The translations under genes and the position numbers were made by a program. From Streptomyces sp. NBC_00285 (GTDB taxonomy: Bacteria > Actinomycetota > Actinomycetes > Streptomycetales > Streptomycetaceae): DNA of 64,000 nucleotides. Below, piece after piece: positions 36,301 to 43,439 of this stretch. The notes under the pieces were generated by a model. It saw only the letters and a list, made by a program, of their open reading frames with translations, did not search any database and had not been told where the DNA came from. How positions within the stretch are numbered: position 1 is the first letter of the stretch; the number at the start of each line of letters is the position of its first letter. Location: NCBI RefSeq assembly GCF_036174265.1, contig NZ_CP108055.1:2356001-2420000 (forward strand), read 5' to 3'.

Positions 36301-37182
36301 TTCATCCCGTTCCTCGGCTTCGGCATGCAGTCGTACGGCGGTGAAATGGCGCTGCGCGTCTTCATGTTCGCCCTGCCGGGTGCCGGTCTGCTCGCCGCGC
36401 TGGCGCTTTTCCCGCGCACCGGCGTCACCGCCAAGGAGCGCGAGCGGGACCGGGTGAGCCTCGCTCCGGTGGCCGCGTTCATGGCGGGTCTGCTGCTCAT
36501 CGGGGGCTTCCTGGTCGCCCGTTGGGGCAATGAGCCGTTCGAGCGGATCCAGCCCGGCGAGGTCGCCGCGATGGACTACGTCTACGCCCACGACGACCCG
36601 ACGGTCCGGGTGCTGTGGCTGTCCAACGACACGGTGAACAACGTGACGCCGGCGATGCCGTGGGGCACGCAGGACATGGAGAAGGTGTCGTACGTGCCGA
36701 CGCTGGCGCCGCCCGACCCGGTGCTGGTGTCGAGCCTGGTCAAGGCGCTGAAGGACGCGGGCCCGAACTCGTATCTGATGGTCAACGTCAGTCAGGTCAC
36801 GTATCTGCGGCTGGACGTGGGCTATTCGCGGACCTGGGAGCCGCGGCTGCTCGAGAACCTCGACAACCGCAAGGAGCTCAAGCGGGTCGTCACCAACGAC
36901 GACGTGACCATGTACGCGCTGCGGGACCAGCCCGCGGGCAAGGTCCCGCGGCCCGATCCGGGGCCCATCGGGCCGCAGGTGACCTGGACTTCCTGGTCGG
37001 TGGTGGGGGCGCTGGCCGCGCTGGCGCTGATCCTGCTGCTGTCGGCCCGTGAGGTGGTACGGGTCGCGGTGCGGCCGAGTGTGCGTCAGCTGCGGTGGCT
37101 GCAGAGCAGCTTCTGGTTCTCGCTGCCCCTGCTCGCGGTGTTCCTGGCCGCGCTGGTCCAGCGGTTCCTGACGATGAAGTAG
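33352..37182 (+). CDS. Wzx-like flippase fused to a polytopic polymerase/glycosyltransferase-like domain
   Basis: This is a 1276-aa protein with a GTG start at 33352 (8-bp overlap with the deacetylase gene). Residues about 40-450 form a polysaccharide flippase (MATE/MVF-like; GNQLFRNAYALMLNTGISAV). Residues about 460-600 are a Pro/Glu-rich cytoplasmic linker. Residues about 610-1276 are a second membrane domain with about 12 TM helices and an external loop (FIDYIDRTGSAVPDLDARWS), and they end with a soluble periplasmic domain of about 150 aa and a final TM. The second half resembles membrane glycosyltransferases or O-antigen polymerases but has no decisive motif. The fusion suggests coupled flipping and chain extension. 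Confidence 0.85.
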   Translation: MSDTTTTTEPESTAAKAPEQSGRRLRLPGLGRGAGGGNQLFRNAYALMLNTGISAVLGLGFWLAAARYYSESAVGQGSAAIAAMKFLAGLTAVALTGALARFIPVAGRATGRLIFRTYAGSSLIVAVAAVVFLLTLDVWGPSYRFLHGPLNGLGFIAAVIAWNVLTLQDGVLTGLRNALWVPVGNTVFSAVKLGLLVAFAVAIPTAGVFVSWVAAIAMSVLPLGWLVFRRLVPRHVKATEGRTQPPSLKEIGRFLAGDYTGSLFSLAVVYLIPVIIASQVSSEDNAYFYITTTIGGTCNLLAINMGASLTVEGSHDPGRLAANTRAALKRMVRIMLPVASVLFFGAPWILGVFGEGYADAATPLLRWFAIGAVLRVVMETYFAVLRAQSRTAGLAWMQGLLCVLVLGLTLLLLPRMGLTGAGVAEISSLAVIVTIAAPKLYRTIRQAPAAEIPAGAAPDGDLADLGAREVTVTGRTRRPGWALDQDTLALGIHVDFDHQERRPDVRPGPGTPPTGTPVDRPARDRPTWALRKLPDPGLPVENREPGSESSLGPSEPEVDAPFEVTFDAGQEAVPGAEPEVREEAAFPTESAQPPGPLPPRSWRERLRPTRSGVVLACVLVAALLLYWVPAARLGESDLDRMGGLGLISILPPATLLGAALLVVVFASLLWLGREHKALLLVTLVATVVSLHALPAVIEVEPRFATAWQHLGFIDYIDRTGSAVPDLDARWSWPGFFAVAAFVARACGVTDFTEVIRWWPTAIQLAYLVPMFLLVRHMRASWRAKWTGIWIFVLSGWVGQDYFSPQGFTYLLYLVFVAVLLVWFRAPRVIWTKRRPGEAEVEPTNRRQRAVLLAVLIGLFAASVPAHQLTPFMMLGVLAALVVFRRSELRGLPVLFAVMVTAWICYMAEPYWSGHFDDLFGGVGGVGGNVSSSVSGRIEGGSSTHKLVLYVRVLLAGGVMALACYGWWRRRDHKYREAALLVLTFIPFLGFGMQSYGGEMALRVFMFALPGAGLLAALALFPRTGVTAKERERDRVSLAPVAAFMAGLLLIGGFLVARWGNEPFERIQPGEVAAMDYVYAHDDPTVRVLWLSNDTVNNVTPAMPWGTQDMEKVSYVPTLAPPDPVLVSSLVKALKDAGPNSYLMVNVSQVTYLRLDVGYSRTWEPRLLENLDNRKELKRVVTNDDVTMYALRDQPAGKVPRPDPGPIGPQVTWTSWSVVGALAALALILLLSAREVVRVAVRPSVRQLRWLQSSFWFSLPLLAVFLAALVQRFLTMK

Positions 37183-37199
37183 GCGCGCTGCCCGAAAGG

Positions 37200-37232
37200 G
37201 GTCAAGTGGCTCAGCGGCTGCGCCACTTGACC
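37200..37232. terminator. Bidirectional terminator between the flippase fusion and GH39 genes
   Basis: GGTCAAGTGGC pairs with GCCACTTGACC (11-bp arms, 11-nt loop). It lies 18 bp past the rightward stop. The right arm encodes the last codons of the leftward gene. Confidence 0.7.
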
Positions 37233-38632
37233 TCGTACGCCTGCATGTCGAACCGTTTGCCGTCGACCTGCGCGCTGATCTTCCGGTTCAGGGTGTTGAC
37301 GACCAGGACCGTCCTGTCGGTGGCGAGAACACGGACGTTGGGCACGTCGTCCGCGGCGACGGCGGCCGTGCGGTACCGCGTGCCCGGCGGGAACGCTGCG
37401 CTGAAGCGGCTCAGCAGGCCGAACATGGGCAGCTCCCGGCCGCCGTCCGCGCCGCTGGTCGGCGTCCACAGGCAGCCCGCGCAGTCCGTGCCCTGCTCGT
37501 TCTCCGGGTTCCAGTAGAGGGCGGACGTGGTGCCGCCCTTGGCCAGCGCGATCATTCCGGCGGCCTGGACCGCAACACGGCGGCTCTCGGACCAGCCCTC
37601 GCGTTCGTCCCGGCTGTCGGCGGGCTCGACGTAGTACTCGGCCCACCACAGCGGCAGGTTCCCGGTCTGCTGCCGCACCCAGCGGCTCACCGCGGTGAAC
37701 TTGTCGGTGGCCGCGAACTCGTTCGGCAGCAGTTCGTCGTCGTTGGTGTAGCTGGAGCCGTCGACGACCACGAAGTCGGCGCCGGCCTTGTGCTGGTTCC
37801 AGTAGTCGAAGGCGTCCACGATCCGCTGGTCCATGGCGCCCCAGGGACCCTTCAAGGCCGTGGAGGCGTTCGTGGAGCGCGGGTCGACGCTGTCCATCAC
37901 GAGATACGGCCCGCCCACCATGATCTCGGGGTTGACCTTCTTCAGTGCCTTGTAGACCAGGTTGTACAGCTGGGTGTAGCCCTCGTAGTCCCAGCGGGCC
38001 TCGCCGTCGTTCCAGAAGCCCTTGAACTCGTTCCAGACGATGAAGTGCCGTACGTCCGGATAGCGCTTGGCGACGGTCGCGGCGAGCGCGGCGTAGTCCT
38101 TGAAGTGCGCCGGTTCCGGGGCGGTCTCCAGGGCCGCCTTGCTCCAGTCGGTGCTGCCGACGCCCGCCTTGCCGCCCTTCATCCAGTCCGGCGCGCAGCA
38201 CAGGGTGAGCACCGGGGTGGAGCCGGAGGCACGGACGAAGTCGACGCGCCGGTCCAGGTCCTCGAAGTCGTAACGCCCCTTCACCGGCTCGGGGTTGTCG
38301 GCACCCCAGCCCATGATGGCCTGGTTCTGCGGCAGCCCGCCGGCGTCGGCGAGCATCCCCTCGACGCGCTCGGTGGCCGCGGAGCTGCCCTCGTCCGCGC
38401 TGAACTGGGTGTGCGTGAACCCCCAGCCCACGTCCGGGGTGTCGGCGTCCGGCGTGGTCGTCGGAGCGCCGTGGACCTTGTCGCCGTTGCGTGATGTGCC
38501 GTCGGTGCCCGCGCCGTTCCCAGGAAGCGTGTTGAGGAGGGTCACGAGCAGCGCCAGAGCCGCCACGCCCACACCGAGCAGAGCGGTGAGCCGCCACCGC
38601 AGTGCCCCCGAATTCCACCCATGACGTGCCAT
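37211..38632 (-). CDS. GH39-like membrane-anchored glycoside hydrolase
   Basis: This is a 473-aa protein with an N-terminal TM/signal anchor (LTALLGVGVAALALLVTLL), a Ser/Thr linker and a (beta/alpha)8 catalytic domain. The likely acid/base is in HFIVWNEFKGFW (NE pair), and the nucleophile Glu is in LPLWWAEYYVEPAD. Start ATG at 38632. This architecture recalls PslG of Pseudomonas, a GH39 endo-glycosidase that works with an exopolysaccharide synthesis machine. It is convergent with the polysaccharide cluster. The substrate is unknown. Confidence 0.82.
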   Translation of the reverse strand: MARHGWNSGALRWRLTALLGVGVAALALLVTLLNTLPGNGAGTDGTSRNGDKVHGAPTTTPDADTPDVGWGFTHTQFSADEGSSAATERVEGMLADAGGLPQNQAIMGWGADNPEPVKGRYDFEDLDRRVDFVRASGSTPVLTLCCAPDWMKGGKAGVGSTDWSKAALETAPEPAHFKDYAALAATVAKRYPDVRHFIVWNEFKGFWNDGEARWDYEGYTQLYNLVYKALKKVNPEIMVGGPYLVMDSVDPRSTNASTALKGPWGAMDQRIVDAFDYWNQHKAGADFVVVDGSSYTNDDELLPNEFAATDKFTAVSRWVRQQTGNLPLWWAEYYVEPADSRDEREGWSESRRVAVQAAGMIALAKGGTTSALYWNPENEQGTDCAGCLWTPTSGADGGRELPMFGLLSRFSAAFPPGTRYRTAAVAADDVPNVRVLATDRTVLVVNTLNRKISAQVDGKRFDMQAYEVKWRSR

Positions 38633-38800
38633 CGGGGACAACGGTATCCGCGAACACGCCTGCGCGGGCAGAGGTCGTGGATGCACAGCTCTGTAACAGC
38701 AGACGGAGGACGGACCGGAAGCACGGGACGCCCGCGGCCCAACCGGTGCACCGCGGAAACCGGGTGCGTATGAGGGGTCTTGTGCCGGATCATGGGCCGC

Positions 38801-39895
38801 ATGTCTGCGAACCCACACGACGCGCTGCCGATCCGGCTCAACGTCGACGACAGCGACTCCCCGTCGGACGTCGTCGACGCGCTGTTCCTCGGCCGCTTCG
38901 CGACGGGCGAGCAGCCGTACTCCCACGCGGCCAACATCGACCGGGTCCGCTCCGGGGCCACGCTCCTGCCGCCGGGCGCGAAGGTGCTGCGCATCGCCCG
39001 CGACGACGACCGCAGCGCGACGCTCGCCGAGGGCGAGGGCTGGACCCTGCTCGTCTCCCGCTGGAACCGCGGCGCCGACGTCACCGTGACGGCGACCGGA
39101 CCCGAGCTGGCGAAGAAGGTCCTCGACCAGGCCACCGACGGTGCGAAGGACGAGCCGGAGCCCCAGCCGGAGAACGTGACGATGGGCTTTTGGTACGTCT
39201 CCCCCAGGCGGGGCCCGCACCGCACGACCCGGCAGATCTCCGCGGGCACCTGGGACGAGGTCCGGGAGAACTACACGGCACCGGTCGCGGACGCCATGGA
39301 CCGCCTGATGAAGACGACTCCGGAGAACATCGCCGGGCGCCTGCTCCTGCTCCACGGCCCGCCGGGCACCGGCAAGACCTCGGCCCTGCGCACCCTCGCC
39401 CGCTCCTGGCGGGACTGGTGCCAGGTGGACTGCGTCCTGGACCCGGAGCGCCTGTTCAGCGACGTCGGCTATCTGATGGACATCGCGATCGGCGAGGAGG
39501 ACGCGGCCGGCAAGGACCGCTGGCGGCTCCTGCTCCTGGAGGACTGCGACGAGCTGATCCGCGGCGAGGCGAAGCACACGGCGGGCCAGGCCCTGTCGCG
39601 GCTGCTGAACCTGACCGACGGGCTGCTCGGCCAGGGCCGCAACGTCCTGGTGGGGGTGACGACCAACGAGGACCTGGAGCGGCTGCACCCCGCCGTCGTC
39701 CGCCCCGGCCGCTGTCTGGCCCGCATCGAGGTCGGCCCGCTGACCCGCGGGGAGGCGACGGGCTGGCTCGGCACCGAGGAGGGCGTCGGCCGCGAGGGCG
39801 CGACCCTGGCGGAGCTGTACGCGCTGCGCCGGGGGACGTCACCGACGACGCTGCCCGAACCGCGGGGAGACGCCGACGCCGGCCTGTACCTCTGA
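38801..39895 (+). CDS. DUF5925 domain AAA ATPase
   Basis: This is a 364-aa protein. Residues 1-130 match the DUF5925 N-terminal region of Streptomyces proteins (NIDRVRSGATLLPPGAKVLR). Residues about 170-340 are an AAA ATPase with Walker A GPPGTGKTS, Walker B LLLLEDCDEL and sensor TTNEDLERL. The start at 38801 (ATG) is the family-like start; an ATG at 38792 and a TTG at 38780 are alternatives. The cellular role is unknown. Confidence 0.85.
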   Translation: MSANPHDALPIRLNVDDSDSPSDVVDALFLGRFATGEQPYSHAANIDRVRSGATLLPPGAKVLRIARDDDRSATLAEGEGWTLLVSRWNRGADVTVTATGPELAKKVLDQATDGAKDEPEPQPENVTMGFWYVSPRRGPHRTTRQISAGTWDEVRENYTAPVADAMDRLMKTTPENIAGRLLLLHGPPGTGKTSALRTLARSWRDWCQVDCVLDPERLFSDVGYLMDIAIGEEDAAGKDRWRLLLLEDCDELIRGEAKHTAGQALSRLLNLTDGLLGQGRNVLVGVTTNEDLERLHPAVVRPGRCLARIEVGPLTRGEATGWLGTEEGVGREGATLAELYALRRGTSPTTLPEPRGDADAGLYL

Positions 39896-39899
39896 GGGC

Positions 39900-40035
39900 C
39901 GCGCCGGGGCAGACGGTCCCGCACGACGTGGCCTGGCGGGGCGAGGACGTGTACGCGCACTTCGACAACGTCCCGAACGGTGCCGCCGTACGGGACGCGG
40001 CAACGTTCGGGGCTCTTGTTCAGCCCTCCCCGTAA
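39900..40035 (+). pseudogene. C-terminal remnant of a DUF72 (YecE) gene
   Basis: The frame from about 39900 to the TAA at 40033 reads GQTVPHDVAWRGEDVYAHFD, then NVPNGAAVRDAATFGALV. This resembles the end of DUF72 proteins (R/G-x-DVYVYFDN...AVRDA). There is no start or body upstream (the AAA gene ends at 39895), so it would be a degraded fragment. The end overlaps the stop of the leftward gntR gene. Confidence 0.45.
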
Positions 40036-40391
40036 CCCGCCCGCAGCGCGTCCCGGACGGCGGCGAGAGCCGCCGACTCGTCCAGCCCGAGCCGCCGCGC
40101 CCGCTCCACGTACGCCTGGGCGGCCGACGCCAGCTCCCTCTCCGCGGCCGGGCCCGCCGCGGCGACGAGCGTGCCGTTGCGCCCCCGCGTCTCGATCACG
40201 CCGTCACTCTCCAGCGCCCGGTACGCCTTGGCGACGGTGTTCGCGGCGAGCCCGAGCGACTCGGCGAGCCCCCGCACGGTCGGCAGCCGGTACCCCACGG
40301 GCAGCACCCCCGCCCGCGCCTGCTCGGAGATCTGCGCCCGCACCTGTTCGTACGGCGGCGCACTGTCGTCGATGTGGATCTTCAGGGTCAC
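40020..40391 (-). CDS. GntR family regulator, short (YtrA-like)
   Basis: This is a 123-aa protein consisting of a GntR winged helix (VTLKIHIDDSAPPYEQVRAQ; LGLAANTVAKAYRALESDGV) plus a short helical tail. GTG start at 40391. The YtrA group typically controls ABC transporters or its own operon, but no transporter lies next to it. It is divergent from the GNAT gene. Confidence 0.88.
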   Translation of the reverse strand: MTLKIHIDDSAPPYEQVRAQISEQARAGVLPVGYRLPTVRGLAESLGLAANTVAKAYRALESDGVIETRGRNGTLVAAAGPAAERELASAAQAYVERARRLGLDESAALAAVRDALRAGYGEG

Positions 40392-40462
40392 CAGCCGATT
40401 GTCCCGCACCCGCCGGAAAATGAGAGGCATCCGGGCAAGCCCCCCACGTAGCGTGCGCCTTC

Positions 40463-41392
40463 ATGACCGTGATCGTGCGCGACCTGCGCCCACAGGACCC
40501 GGCCGACGTCGACAACTTCGCCCGCGCCCGCCATCTGGCCCTCCCGTTCGTGCTGTGGACCCCGGCCGGTGTCCTGCACCGCCTCGTCCACACCCATCCC
40601 GACGCCCGCTACCGGTCCCTGGTCGCCGAGGAGGACGGCGAGGTGATCGGCACGGCCCAGCTCGGCCTCGCCCACGACAACCCGGAGCCGGGCCAGGGCT
40701 ACCTCAACGTGTACGTACGCCCGGACCGCACCCGGCGCGGCGCCGGCGCCCTCCTCGTCCGGACCGCCGAGGAGTACCTGGCGGCGCACGGCGCGAGCAG
40801 GCTGTTCTCCTGGGTCCTGGACGAGCCGCACCACCGCGCCTTCGCCGAACAACGCGGCTACCGGGCCAGCCGCTCCGCCCACTTCCTCGGCCTGGACCTG
40901 GCGAACGGCACGCTGCCCCCGCTGCAGTCCCCTCCCCCGGGCGTCGAGCTGCGGACCGCCGCCGACTTCGCTGCCGACCCCCGCCCCTTCTTCGAACTGG
41001 ACGCGGAGACCACGTCGGACGAACCGAGCGATGTCGAGGCCGAGCTCACGGACTACGACATGTGGATCGAGGAGAGCTGGAAGCACCCGCTCCTCGACCA
41101 CGCCCTGACGTCGGTCGTCCTCGTCGACGGCCGCCCCGCCGCCTTCAGTGCCGCCCATACGGACGGCACGGGACGCTACGCCACCGCCATGACGGGCACC
41201 GCCCGCGCCTTCCGCGGCCGCGGCCTCGCCAAGCTCGCCAAGAACCACTCCCTGCACCGCGCCCGCGCCGCCGGCTGCACCGAGGCCCTCACGGGCAACG
41301 ACGCCGGAAACGAACCCATGCTCGCAATCAACAAGTGGTTCGGATACGAGATCCGCGCCACGGAGGTACGTCATGTCCGCGAACTCACCTGA
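40463..41392 (+). CDS. Tandem-domain GNAT acetyltransferase
   Basis: This is a 309-aa protein with two GNAT folds. The first has the acetyl-CoA motif YVRPDRTRRGAGALLV; the second has TGTARAFRGRGLAKLAK. Such double-GNAT proteins resemble mycothiol-synthase-like or resistance acetyltransferases. The substrate is unknown. The end overlaps the DUF402 gene by 20 bp, so the two are probably co-translated. Confidence 0.87.
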   Translation: MTVIVRDLRPQDPADVDNFARARHLALPFVLWTPAGVLHRLVHTHPDARYRSLVAEEDGEVIGTAQLGLAHDNPEPGQGYLNVYVRPDRTRRGAGALLVRTAEEYLAAHGASRLFSWVLDEPHHRAFAEQRGYRASRSAHFLGLDLANGTLPPLQSPPPGVELRTAADFAADPRPFFELDAETTSDEPSDVEAELTDYDMWIEESWKHPLLDHALTSVVLVDGRPAAFSAAHTDGTGRYATAMTGTARAFRGRGLAKLAKNHSLHRARAAGCTEALTGNDAGNEPMLAINKWFGYEIRATEVRHVRELT

Positions 41393-41948
41393 CCCGAAGC
41401 CCCTCCTGGACGTCGTTCTGGTCAAGGCGGGCCGCACGAAGATCCGTTACGAGGCCGAACTCCTCACCGACGACGGCACCCGCATCACCGTCCGCGCCCC
41501 CTGGGCGGGCAAGGATGTGCGCGACTTCGGCTTCGTACGCTTCGAGCCTGGTGACGTCTTCACCGAGCACTACTGGCGCGACCGCTGGTACGCGGTGAAG
41601 GAGGTCCGCACGGCCGACGGCACCCTCAAGGGCTGGTACTGCGACATCACCCGCCCGGCGACACTGGACGGCGCCGAGCTGGTCGTGGAGGACCTGGACC
41701 TCGACCTGTGGGTCTCCGCCGACGGCCGGGACGTACTGCGCCTGGACGAGGACGAGTTCGAGGAGAGCGGTCTGGCGCAGAGCGACCCGGAGGCCGCGTC
41801 GGCCGCGACGACGGCCCTGGACGAGCTGGAGGCGTTGGCCCACCGCTTCAGGGACGCGGGGCTGAACCGATCTGCGGCTCCGCCACGGGGCGCGACACGT
41901 CACGACGAACCCACGGCCGACACACAGCACTGGCCGCCGATCTCCTAG
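41373..41948 (+). CDS. DUF402 domain-containing protein
   Basis: This is a 191-aa protein. The DUF402 core is clear (TEHYWRDRWYAVKEVRTADG, LKGWYCDITRPA, VEDLDLDLWVSADGRDVLRL), followed by acidic residues and a tail. This fold family includes nucleotide phosphatases acting on nucleoside di/triphosphates and FomD. It is convergent with the methyltransferase gene, with overlapping stop codons. Confidence 0.87.
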   Translation: MSANSPDPKPLLDVVLVKAGRTKIRYEAELLTDDGTRITVRAPWAGKDVRDFGFVRFEPGDVFTEHYWRDRWYAVKEVRTADGTLKGWYCDITRPATLDGAELVVEDLDLDLWVSADGRDVLRLDEDEFEESGLAQSDPEAASAATTALDELEALAHRFRDAGLNRSAAPPRGATRHDEPTADTQHWPPIS

Positions 41949-42553
41949 TCGCCCCTCACCACCACCGCGTACCGCTCGTCGTCCACGTCCTTGCCCCACA
42001 ACGCGGAGTTCTCCGACAGTCTCTCCACGAGCACCTGGCCGCCGAACGGCTCCACCAGCCCGGCCACCGCGTCGGCCGGTATCCCGGCCTTCCCCCACAC
42101 ACCCTCCACCAGCACGAGCCGCCCGGCCGGCCGCAGCAATCCCCACCACCGCCGCAGCGCCCGGCCGGGATCCGGCAGCGCCCACAGCACATGCCGTGCG
42201 AGCACCACGTCGAAGCGCTGCTCCCCCACCGGGGGCGTCGCGGCGTCACCGAGCAGGAACACCGCGTCACGCCCGGCGAGCTTCGCGCGAGCCAGTCCGA
42301 CCATCGCCGGGGAGAGGTCCACCCCGGTGACACGGTGTCCCTGCTCGGCCGCGAGGAGCGACAGGCTCCCGGTCCCGCACCCGAGGTCGAGGACGTCACC
42401 GGCATCGATCGGGAGCCAGTCACGCAGCCTCTCGGCCCAGGCCCCGCGCACCTCGGGATCACGCAGTCCGTGATCCGGCTCCTCGTCGAAGGATGCCGCC
42501 TCGGCATCCCAGTCCACGCCCGCCGCCCCGCCGCCACCCCGGTTCTCCGTCAT
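41945..42553 (-). CDS. Class I SAM-dependent methyltransferase
   Basis: This is a 202-aa methyltransferase_11-type enzyme. It has motif I VLDLGCGTGSLSLLAAEQGH, VTGVDLSPAMVGLARAKL, and a C-terminal half with LARHVLWALPDPGRALRRWW. The ATG at 42553 is chosen because the region upstream is regulatory. The substrate is unknown. It is divergent from a 44-codon ORF. Confidence 0.87.
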   Translation of the reverse strand: MTENRGGGGAAGVDWDAEAASFDEEPDHGLRDPEVRGAWAERLRDWLPIDAGDVLDLGCGTGSLSLLAAEQGHRVTGVDLSPAMVGLARAKLAGRDAVFLLGDAATPPVGEQRFDVVLARHVLWALPDPGRALRRWWGLLRPAGRLVLVEGVWGKAGIPADAVAGLVEPFGGQVLVERLSENSALWGKDVDDERYAVVVRGD

Positions 42554-42563
42554 ACGCCCAAGA

Positions 42564-42610
42564 GTGACACCCGCCACTGACACTCGAATCGTGACAGCCG
42601 CCACTGACAG
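42564..42610. promoter_or_regulatory. Repeat-bearing divergent promoter (four TGACA elements)
   Basis: A 20-bp direct repeat (GTGACACCCGCCACTGACAC at 42564-42583 and GTGACAGCCGCCACTGACAG at 42591-42610, two differences) contains four TGACA boxes at 42565, 42578, 42592 and 42605. Spacing is 13, 14, 13 bp. It lies just upstream of the methyltransferase start and suggests a cooperatively binding regulator. Confidence 0.6.
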
Positions 42611-42693
42611 ACCAGGGACCGATGAGGAACTCTCCCCCAAAGGGTCTACCTCCGTGAGAACGCGGAACTCGGTAGGCACTGAAGGAGGCAGCC

Positions 42694-42828
42694 ATGCGCC
42701 GTACCACCGTGCAGAAGCCCCTGAAGAGGACGGACGTCCGCCGGATCCGCGAGGAGGCCGACGCGCGCCCCGCCGGACGGCCCGAGGTCCGCAAGGACAT
42801 CGCCCGCACGTGGTGGCCCGACGGCTGA
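42694..42828 (+). CDS. Very small basic protein (44 aa)
   Basis: This is a 44-aa ORF with an excellent ribosome-binding site (GAAGGAGG, 8 bp upstream of ATG). The peptide starts MRRTTVQKPLKRTDVRRIRE and ends KDIARTWWPDG. It is highly basic with a WW near the end and no TM segment. Codon use looks coding. The function is unknown; it could be a DNA- or RNA-binding or antitoxin-like peptide. It is transcribed away from the methyltransferase gene. Confidence 0.65.
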   Translation: MRRTTVQKPLKRTDVRRIREEADARPAGRPEVRKDIARTWWPDG

Positions 42829-42849
42829 CGGCGGCTGCCGTGCTCCGTG

Positions 42850-43299
42850 TCAGACCAGTCGTTTGCGGTAGTGGACGCGGTCATAGGGCCCGTCCACTCG
42901 CCGTTCCACGACTTCGTAGCCGAACTTCGGGTAGATCTTCTGGTTCTCCCACATCAGCGCGTTCGTGCAGAGCCTGACTTCGGGCAGCCCATGCGCACGC
43001 GCGTGTGTCTCGACGAACCGCAGCAGCCGTCCTCCCACGCCCTGCCCCTGGGCTCCGGGACGGACGGCGACGGTGTCGAGATACAGATGGTCCGCGTGCT
43101 CCTCGATCACCACCAGCCCGGTCACGGGGTCCCCTGTGACGAACACTCGTCCCCCGGCCACGTTCGCCGCGTGGTCCCGCTCCATGGGCTGCGGCACGTG
43201 CCCGATGCGCTCGATGTAGTGCTCGAACGCCGCGTCGGTCACGGCCTTCACGGTCGGCACGTCGGCCGCTTCGGCGAGCCGGATCTCCTCGTTCGTCAT
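42850..43299 (-). CDS. GNAT family N-acetyltransferase
   Basis: This is a 149-aa single-domain GNAT with the acetyl-CoA motif VAVRPGAQGQGVGGRLLRFV and a C-terminal LCTNALMWENQKIYPKFGYE. It has the features of the RimI/YhbS-like generic group. The substrate is not deducible. Confidence 0.9.
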   Translation of the reverse strand: MTNEEIRLAEAADVPTVKAVTDAAFEHYIERIGHVPQPMERDHAANVAGGRVFVTGDPVTGLVVIEEHADHLYLDTVAVRPGAQGQGVGGRLLRFVETHARAHGLPEVRLCTNALMWENQKIYPKFGYEVVERRVDGPYDRVHYRKRLV

Positions 43300-43361
43300 G
43301 CGCGCACGCTACCTACCTGATCTCCGTCTCAGCACTCCCTTAAGAGGGCCATAAAGATCGC

Positions 43362-43383
43362 CACCGGCCGTCACAGGCCGGTG
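43362..43383. promoter_or_regulatory. Hairpin or operator upstream of the LPMO gene
   Basis: CACCGGCC-GTCACA-GGCCGGTG has 8-bp perfect arms. It lies about 60 bp upstream of the LPMO start. GTTTCTTTGATCCGGCAC follows at 43392-43409. Confidence 0.45.
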
Positions 43384-43439
43384 ATTTCACGGTTTCTTTG
43401 ATCCGGCACCCGTCAGTTCCGGTTCCGAGGAGATCCCCC

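Noticed and set aside
35152..36591. 479-aa minus-strand frame inside the flippase fusion
   Set aside because: Antisense shadow, rich in His/Gln/Asp, without recognisable motifs; the plus frame has regular TM segments.
38633..39688. N-terminal extension of the GH39 frame to 39688
   Set aside because: It covers the AAA gene in antisense. The signal/TM anchor starts at the ATG at 38632.
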